Positions 58,778-64,000 of a DNA stretch of 64,000 nt are shown here, piece after piece. The position numbers and the translations under genes are program-made. Positions within the stretch are counted from its first letter, which is position 1. Each line of letters begins with the position of its first letter. The notes below the pieces were generated by a model. That model was not told where the DNA came from. It saw only the letters and a program-made list of their open reading frames with translations, and did not search any database. The stretch is from an uncultured Sphingomonadaceae bacterium (GTDB lineage Bacteria > Pseudomonadota > Alphaproteobacteria > Sphingomonadales > Sphingomonadaceae). The DNA is taken from the NCBI GenBank assembly GCA_947501695.1, contig CANMWO010000001.1:744001-808000 (forward strand), written 5' to 3'.

Positions 58778-58813
58778 AAAAAAGCCCCGTCGACTTGAGG
58801 GGTCGGACGGGGC
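58778..58813 (-). terminator. rho-independent terminator, minus strand
   Basis: GCCCCGTC-GAC (58784-58794) pairs with GTC-GGACGGGGC (58802-58813, one bulge) around a short loop; on the minus strand six U residues follow (A-run 58778-58783). It ends leftward transcription from the broken gene at 58976-59491, or a short RNA from the 160-base gap between. In that gap GCTAT...ATAGC (about 58831-58850) can form another small hairpin. The rest of 58701-58975 holds only two fragments of the interspersed repeat. Confidence 0.75.
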
Positions 58814-58975
58814 GTTGGAACGGTGGGTCGCTATAACCATTCCAATAGCGCGGATAGCTTGACGCACTGAGTCTGCATTGTACGAAATGGACTCTTCGGT
58901 TTGGTTAGAACAAAAATTGCGACTTGGAATTGGATAGCCCTGTGGCAACTTTATCCCGAACGCGGATATAAGCTA

Positions 58976-59491
58976 CTAGTCGAAATCCAGCTCGATCAGC
59001 TTACTTATGAGATCGTCATTTAGGTTCATTACAGCCTCCGCGACCCGACGGTTCCCTTTCGACACTGCTAATGCAGATATCGCCGATAGAAGTGTTGGTT
59101 CATCCCATTCTTCGTGGCCGTGTAGCGCAACACATTCCGTCAGTCGCGAAACGGCATCTTCATAGGCATCCGCCATATCGGCTGAAATGTCAGGGCCATT
59201 CCCGTTCGCTCGTGCAATCTCAATCGCTACAGGTAGCTGAAAGAAACCAAAATCTATTGGTTCCTTCACGTTGCAGGCGATCTCGATGATGTGCGGAAGT
59301 GCTGCGTAAGATGCATCATTATCATCACCTTGATGACATAGGCTGGACCAAAGGGTAAACTATGGTTCGCTGTCATATCCAGTGCTTGGACCCGTATTGC
59401 GAGCAAGTTCTCGGAGCAGTTCTGGAATGTTGGCCGCGCTTCCGTAAGCATGTGACAGCTGGTGCCAACGAGGATCGTCGAGATTTAACAT
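58976..59491 (-). pseudogene. hypothetical protein gene interrupted by one in-frame amber codon
   Basis: From ATG 59491 the frame reads MLNLDDPRWHQLSHAYGSA and continues for 43 codons to a TAG at 59360-59362 (after SEP), then carries on in the same frame, FTLWSSLCHQGDDNDASYAA and onward, without further stop to 58976. A GTG at 59269 would give only the last 97 residues. The two halves read as one 171-residue protein of a soluble, probably helical-repeat family of unknown function; the stop most likely replaced a tryptophan (TGG to TAG). AGG nine bases before the ATG is a weak ribosome site. Confidence 0.75.
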
Positions 59492-59561
59492 AATTTATGC
59501 CTAAGTGGTATGACCTATGTCTGCAAGTAGAGGTTAGCTGTCGAACAATCCGGTATTTCCC

Positions 59562-59627
59562 AATGTCCCCTTTTGCGCCCAAAGCGGACACTGGCGTTGT
59601 GCCCGTTTCATCCCGAAACCGGGCATT
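59562..59627. repeat. interspersed double-hairpin repeat, copy C
   Basis: AATGTCCCCTTTTGCGCCCAAAGCGGACACT followed by GTGCCCGTTTCATCCCGAAACCGGGCATT: the same order and loops (TGCGCCC, CATCCCG) as copy A, with compensated or near-compensated stem changes such as CCCGTTT/AAACCGGG. It lies in the 286-base gap between the broken gene and the FadJ-like gene, which otherwise shows no gene. Confidence 0.8.
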
Positions 59628-59777
59628 GCGTAGCCACTTTCAGGTGATTGAGGCAAAAGCCTGATTTCCAATCGTTATTCTTTGTGATATTCGACAGGCT
59701 TGCCCGATATTCGAGCTTTGAATTCATGCCGTGCCGCGTCTATTCGTCACTGAAGCATGATCTTGTAGGAGGAAATA

Positions 59778-61814
59778 ATGTCTGTCGTAACCACCGAAAA
59801 ACATCAGAATATATTGGTCATCGTATCGAACAGTCCCCCCGTTAACGCGCTCGGCGCGGCGGTCCGGCAAGGATTGGTCGATGGCATCGAAGAGGCCTTG
59901 TCAGATGATGCAGTTGAGGCTGTGGTCATCCGGTGTGACGGGCGCACCTTCTTTGCTGGCGCGGATATTACGGAATTTGGCAAGCCGATGAAGGGACCCA
60001 ATTTGGGCGAGGCGATTGATCGGTTGGAAGCCAGTAGCAAGCCAGTCGTTGCGGCGATCCATGGCACGGCCTTAGGCGGTGGCTGTGAGGTTGCTCTGGC
60101 TTGTCACTATCGGGTTGCGGTTCCATCAGCGAAAATGGGTCTGCCAGAGGTTAAGCTGGGTTTGATCCCCGGTGCCGCCGGAACCCAGCGCTTGCCGCGC
60201 GTGGTTGGCGCAGAGGCGGCTTTGCCAATGGTGGTTATCGGCAATCCGATTTCTGCGAAGAAGGCGCATGCTATTGGCTTGGTCGACAAGGTGGTTGGTG
60301 AAGACAGTCTGGCAGCCGACGCGATAGCCTTTGCCCGTGAACAAATTGGCAAGGAACCACCTCGGTCTTCCGAAGGCATGGCCAATCAAGATGGCGTCAA
60401 AAATCCTGCTATATTTGATGAATTCCGGCAGAAAAACGGGCGAAAAATTCGCGGGTTCGAAGCGCCAGAAGCAGGCATTCAAGCGGTGAAGGCGGCGGGT
60501 GAACTTTCTTATGCCGATGGCGTCGATAAAGAACGGGAATTGTTTACGAAGCTGATGACCGGCACCCAGTCGGCCGCCATGCGTCATTATTTCTTTGCCG
60601 AACGTGCGGCCAATAAGATTGATGGAATTGATCCTAAAATCGATCTGATTCCGATCAAGAAAGTTGGTATATTGGGGGCCGGGACGATGGGCGGCGGCAT
60701 CGGCATGAACTTTCTGTCCGCTGGCATTCCCGTGACTATTGTCGAGTTGAAAGAAGAGGCGCTGGAACGCGGTGTTGGCGTGATCCGCAAAAATTATGAG
60801 AACACAGCGAAACGTGGTCGGATGACCGAAGAGCAGGTCGAGAGTGCGATGAGCATTTTGACGCCCAGCTTGTCCTATGACGATCTCGCCGATTGCGATC
60901 TGGTGATCGAAGCGGTGTTTGAGAATATGGACGTCAAAAAGGAAGTGTTCACCAAGCTGGACGGGATCGTGAAACAGGGCGCTATCCTCGCTAGTAACAC
61001 CAGCTACCTCAATATTGACGAGATTGCCGCAGTGACCAAACGGCCCGAATATGTGCTGGGCCTGCACTTTTTCTCACCGGCCAATGTGATGAAATTGCTC
61101 GAAATCGTGCGCGGCGAGAAGACCGCTGACGACGTGTTGATGACGGCGATGAAGCTATCAAAGAAAATCGGCAAGGTCGCCGCCGTCTCTGGTGTTTGTC
61201 CCGGATTTATCGGCAACCGGATGCTCAGCCCGCGTCAGGATCAGGCCAATCAGATGATCATGGAAGGCGCCAATTATTGGGACGTAGATGACGTCTTGCT
61301 CGAATTTGGTTTTCCGATGGGGCCGTTTCAAATGTCCGATCTGGCTGGCGTCGATATCGGCTGGCATCGTGATCCCGAACGCATCGAAACAATGCGTGAT
61401 GCTTTGTGTGCTGTTGGTCGTTGGGGACAGAAAGTCGGCAAAGGCTTTTATGACTATGATGCGGCGCGGCAACGCACGCCAGCTGATGAAGTCAAACAGA
61501 TTATCGCTGAATTCGCGGCCAAGGCAGGAAAGGAGCAACGCGAAATTTCGAAGGATGAAATTCGCGAGCGGCTCCTTTATCCGATGGTCAATGAAGGTGC
61601 CAAAATCCTCGAAGAAGGCATGGCACAGCGCGCGAGTGATATCGATGTTGTCTGGATCAACGGCTATGGTTGGCCACTTTATACCGGCGGCCCGATGTTC
61701 TGGGCCGATACGGTTGGGCTCGGCAATGTCGTTGCCGGTCTGAAAAAACATAATCTACCGGTCGCAGACCTGCTTCAGGAAAAGGCCGCTGCAGGAGGCA
61801 CGTTCAACGGATAG
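59778..61814 (+). CDS. bifunctional enoyl-CoA hydratase / 3-hydroxyacyl-CoA dehydrogenase (FadJ/FadB-like)
   Basis: Fatty-acid beta-oxidation enzyme of 678 residues. N-terminal crotonase domain (1-190) with oxyanion segment [25 protein letters not shown] and [20 protein letters not shown], both catalytic glutamates being present; NAD-binding domain from about residue 295 ([17 protein letters not shown]), catalytic [17 protein letters not shown] and C-terminal dehydrogenase helices to the end. A perfect AGGAGG five bases before ATG 59778 predicts strong translation. An acyl-CoA ligase gene follows in the same direction. Confidence 0.95.
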   Translation: MSVVTTEKHQNILVIVSNSPPVNALGAAVRQGLVDGIEEALSDDAVEAVVIRCDGRTFFAGADITEFGKPMKGPNLGEAIDRLEASSKPVVAAIHGTALGGGCEVALACHYRVAVPSAKMGLPEVKLGLIPGAAGTQRLPRVVGAEAALPMVVIGNPISAKKAHAIGLVDKVVGEDSLAADAIAFAREQIGKEPPRSSEGMANQDGVKNPAIFDEFRQKNGRKIRGFEAPEAGIQAVKAAGELSYADGVDKERELFTKLMTGTQSAAMRHYFFAERAANKIDGIDPKIDLIPIKKVGILGAGTMGGGIGMNFLSAGIPVTIVELKEEALERGVGVIRKNYENTAKRGRMTEEQVESAMSILTPSLSYDDLADCDLVIEAVFENMDVKKEVFTKLDGIVKQGAILASNTSYLNIDEIAAVTKRPEYVLGLHFFSPANVMKLLEIVRGEKTADDVLMTAMKLSKKIGKVAAVSGVCPGFIGNRMLSPRQDQANQMIMEGANYWDVDDVLLEFGFPMGPFQMSDLAGVDIGWHRDPERIETMRDALCAVGRWGQKVGKGFYDYDAARQRTPADEVKQIIAEFAAKAGKEQREISKDEIRERLLYPMVNEGAKILEEGMAQRASDIDVVWINGYGWPLYTGGPMFWADTVGLGNVVAGLKKHNLPVADLLQEKAAAGGTFNG

Positions 61815-61844
61815 GTTCGCTTATATCAACTAGGAGAGAAAAAT

Positions 61845-63587
61845 TTGTCAGCTGAAGCAATAGATCCACTGGAAAAGTGGACACCGCCTGCTGGATGGCC
61901 CGTACGATCACGCAAAGATGTGGACGCATTATTATGCGCGCCGGGGCAGCCGTTTGAAATGGAAATGGTCGATATCGATGGCGTATCGACCCGCGTCTGG
62001 AAAAATGCAATTCCGACGCTCGCGGCGATGGCGGAACATGCACGCGGTCATGGCGATAGCGAATTTCTGATATTTGAGGGCGAACGCGTTACCTATGCCA
62101 ATTGGTATCGGGCCGTGGCTGCTCTGGCTATCGAGCTCCAGCAAATTGGCGTGTCAAAGGGCGATCGGGTTTCTTTGGCGATGCGCAATTTGCCCGAATG
62201 GCCGGTGATTTTCTTTGCCGCTGCCTCGATAGGTGCCATCGTGGTGCCGCTTAATGCATGGTGGACAGACCAAGAGCTGGTTTTCGGACTGGCAAATTCG
62301 GAGACCAGCGTTTTGCTATGCGATGCCGAACGATGGGACCGGATTTCGTCACATATGGCGGAGTTACCGGATTTGAAGCATGTCATTGTAGCGCGAAGCC
62401 AAAGCGCTTTGGAAAATCCGGCTCGCGCACTTGAAGAGATTATTGGCGTGCCGAATGACTATGCCGATCTTCCCGATCAGGACTTGCCAGCTGTCGACAT
62501 TGCGTCGGATGATCCGGCCACGATTTTTTATACGAGCGGTACAACCGGGCAACCCAAGGGCGCGCTTGGAACGCATCGCAATCTAACGACCAATGCGATT
62601 TCCGTTGGCTATTCAGGAGCCGCTGCGGCTTTGCGCAGGGGCAATGAGCTTCCAGAACCGACGGTTCGGGTTGGCCTGACGGTTGTACCAATGTTTCATT
62701 GCACCGCCTGTTCAGCGATTATGATGCCCACGGTTCAAGGGGGACATAAAATGGTCTTCTTGCACAAGTGGGATACCGTAAAGGCAATGGAGATTATCCA
62801 GCAGGAAAAGGTCAATGCAACCGGCGGTGTGCCGTTTATTGCGTGGCAGCTGATCGAACATCCTGACCGGGAGCAATATGATCTGAGTTCCATTGACGCA
62901 ATCAGCTATGGCGGCGCGCCGTCAGCGCCTGAATTGGCCCGGAAAATCTATGAAGTCTTTGGAGCGCTGCCCGGCAACGGTTGGGGCATGACCGAAACAA
63001 CGGCGACGGTAACATCGCATAGCGCGGAAGATTATCTTAATCGCCCGACCAGTTGTGGTCCGCCGGTGGCAGCAGCAGACCTGAAAGTCATGAGCGAGGA
63101 CGCCAGTCAGGAAATGCCGATTGGTGAAGTAGGCGAATTGTGGGCGCGGGGTCCGATGGTGGTGAAAGGCTATTGGAACCGTCCAGAAGCAACCGCCGAA
63201 ACGTTCGTTGATGGATGGGTTCGGACCGGCGATCTGGCGCGATTGGATGATGAAGGTTTTTGTCATATTGTCGATCGTGCCAAAGATATGATCATTCGCG
63301 GGGGTGAGAATATCTATTCCTCCGAGGTTGAGAACGTTCTTTATGATCATCCGGCCGTGATGGACGCGGCCTTGATTGGCATTGACCACAAAACATTGGG
63401 TGAAGAACCGGCGGCGGTAGTACATCTGGTTCAGGGACAGACTGCCACTGAAGCAGAATTGCAATCATGGGTGCGAGAACGTCTGGCGAATTTCAAGGTA
63501 CCGGTAAAAGTTCTGTTCAGTGCCGATAGCTTGCCGCGCAATGCCAATGGTAAGATATTGAAACGCGACCTGAAGTCTTTGTTTTAA
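61845..63587 (+). CDS. class I adenylate-forming acyl-CoA ligase
   Basis: Activates a carboxylic acid, probably a fatty acid, to its CoA ester through an acyl-AMP. 580 residues: P-loop FYTSGTTGQPKGALGTH, A5 motif GWGMTETTATVTS, VRTGDLARLDDEGF, hinge DRAKDMIIRGGENIYSSEVE and the catalytic lysine in NANGKILKRDL. TTG 61845 is the start: AGGAGA lies seven bases upstream and no ATG fits. Downstream of the FadJ-like gene by 30 bases, consistent with a fatty-acid degradation unit. Confidence 0.94.
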   Translation: MSAEAIDPLEKWTPPAGWPVRSRKDVDALLCAPGQPFEMEMVDIDGVSTRVWKNAIPTLAAMAEHARGHGDSEFLIFEGERVTYANWYRAVAALAIELQQIGVSKGDRVSLAMRNLPEWPVIFFAAASIGAIVVPLNAWWTDQELVFGLANSETSVLLCDAERWDRISSHMAELPDLKHVIVARSQSALENPARALEEIIGVPNDYADLPDQDLPAVDIASDDPATIFYTSGTTGQPKGALGTHRNLTTNAISVGYSGAAAALRRGNELPEPTVRVGLTVVPMFHCTACSAIMMPTVQGGHKMVFLHKWDTVKAMEIIQQEKVNATGGVPFIAWQLIEHPDREQYDLSSIDAISYGGAPSAPELARKIYEVFGALPGNGWGMTETTATVTSHSAEDYLNRPTSCGPPVAAADLKVMSEDASQEMPIGEVGELWARGPMVVKGYWNRPEATAETFVDGWVRTGDLARLDDEGFCHIVDRAKDMIIRGGENIYSSEVENVLYDHPAVMDAALIGIDHKTLGEEPAAVVHLVQGQTATEAELQSWVRERLANFKVPVKVLFSADSLPRNANGKILKRDLKSLF

Positions 63588-63596
63588 GACTTCAGG
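63569..63596. terminator. bidirectional hairpin spanning two convergent stop codons
   Basis: CCTGAAGTCTT (63569-63579) and AAGACTTCAGG (63586-63596) form a perfect 11-bp inverted repeat around TGTTTT. It covers the last codons of the acyl-CoA ligase and of the convergent thioesterase gene, so the terminator is encoded in coding sequence of both genes. Confidence 0.65.
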
Positions 63597-64000
63597 CGTC
63601 TTTCGGTGTCAGGCGGATAAGCCCTTCTTGCACCGCAGAAGCCACCAGCTTGCCATCTTGTGTGTAGAGGGACCCGCGATTGAGGCCGCGCGTATGGCCG
63701 GTCCAATCGCTGTCCATCACATAGCAGATCCATTGATCCATCCGGAAGTCATCGTGGAACCACATGGCGTGATCGAGGCTGGTCGAGAATAGTCCTGGTG
63801 TTGTCCAATGCAGCCCATGGGGTATCATCGACGTGGAGAGTAATCCCATGTCGGAGGCAAAGGCCAGAGTGGCGCGATGGATCAGCGGATCATCCGGCAA
63901 GGGCGCAACCGTCTTGAACCATTGATATTGGCGCGCGTCCGCGCTTTTGCCTTCGGGGCGAAAGCTGCGCACATCAAAGGGCCGCGGCATGCTCATCCGT
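63592..64000 (-). CDS. tesB: acyl-CoA thioesterase II, C-terminal part (5' end outside window)
   Basis: The frame runs off the right edge of the window, so only about 136 C-terminal residues are seen. They match the second hotdog domain of TesB: RQYQWFKTVAPLPDDPLIHRATLAFASDMG, then SLDHAMWFHDDFRMDQWICYV and GHTRGLNRGSLYTQDGKLVASAVQEGL. The family's catalytic aspartate, threonine/serine and glutamine positions lie in these stretches. Hydrolyses acyl-CoA to free acid; convergent with the acyl-CoA ligase that does the reverse. Internal ATG codons near 63996 are not the true start. Confidence 0.9.
   Translation of the reverse strand, partial: RMSMPRPFDVRSFRPEGKSADARQYQWFKTVAPLPDDPLIHRATLAFASDMGLLSTSMIPHGLHWTTPGLFSTSLDHAMWFHDDFRMDQWICYVMDSDWTGHTRGLNRGSLYTQDGKLVASAVQEGLIRLTPKDA

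Noticed and set aside
58679-58948. Possible 89-residue protein upstream of the Tat hydrolase
   Set aside because: Runs through a rho-independent terminator and two repeat fragments and overlaps the hydrolase start; no ribosome site or protein-like pattern.
58976-59269. 97-residue protein starting at GTG 59269
   Set aside because: The same frame continues upstream through one TAG into a convincing N terminus at 59491, so the short ORF is only the 3' part of a broken gene.
60126-61067. Open frame of 313 codons on the minus strand
   Set aside because: Antisense shadow of the FadJ-like gene; composition is artificial and no motif is present.

Overview
The window reads as chromosomal DNA of an alphaproteobacterium of the order Sphingomonadales, most likely a marine Sphingorhabdus/Parasphingorhabdus-type organism. 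The grounds are a ccrM GANTC methyltransferase, sphingomonad-style recN-ligA and sdhCDA loci, a moderate GC content, many TTG/GTG starts, and a glucosylglycerate (compatible solute) locus. This placement is inference from gene content, not a database match. No tRNA, rRNA, CRISPR array, insertion sequence, integrase or phage gene was seen. Coding density is very high: genes often overlap by ATGA or TAATG, and several convergent pairs share stop-codon bases.

Layout. 1-3709: 3' part of recN, a small AT-richer membrane protein and ligA. 3732-8315: two sterol-desaturase-family proteins that converge on a pair of repeated hairpins, a Crp/Fnr regulator, a DUF2459 protein and phhA. 8350-12378: prmA, an ABC-F ATPase, and an Rrf2 regulator with an AhpD-like partner behind a GATAA-type operator. 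12387-17550: spermidine-synthase-like protein and SDR (minus strand), then sdhC-sdhD-sdhA without sdhB, and a methyltransferase. 17600-25069: secreted and envelope proteins, an FMN hydroxyacid dehydrogenase, CreD, a zinc metallopeptidase, 3-hydroxybutyrate dehydrogenase, DUF4893 and an M20 amidohydrolase. 25241-27694: rubrerythrin, heterodisulfide-reductase-related Fe-S protein and DUF3501, a three-gene redox cassette of unknown function. 28390-36793: a ScfR-type regulator followed by the exosortase/PEP-CTERM-associated sugar transferase, PrsK, PrsR and PrsT. 36801-44978: GntR regulator, nitroreductase, POT peptide transporter, two tandem amidohydrolases (the second without metal ligands), aldo/keto reductase and AGCS amino-acid symporter. 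45077-48144: glmM-DUF1272-small membrane protein-thiD-rnhB, every junction overlapping. 48146-51868: acyl-CoA desaturase, then ccrM behind a leader crowded with its own target sites, and folP. 52574-57763: glycerate kinase, GH13_18 phosphorylase, glucosyl-3-phosphoglycerate synthase and phosphatase, which together make a complete synthesis-and-recycling loop for glucosylglycerate. 57885-64000: Tat-type hydrolase, a gene broken by one in-frame amber codon, then a fatty-acid oxidation/activation block (FadJ-like enzyme, acyl-CoA ligase, TesB).

The most system-like signals are the glucosylglycerate cycle, the rubrerythrin/Fe-S/DUF3501 cassette with paired operator-like dyads, the PrsK/PrsR locus preceded by an inverted pair of 17-bp boxes, and five GANTC sites in 162 bp upstream of the GANTC methyltransferase gene. 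An interspersed hairpin repeat built on TGTCCGCTTTTGCGCCC recurs between about 52.5 and 59.6 kb.
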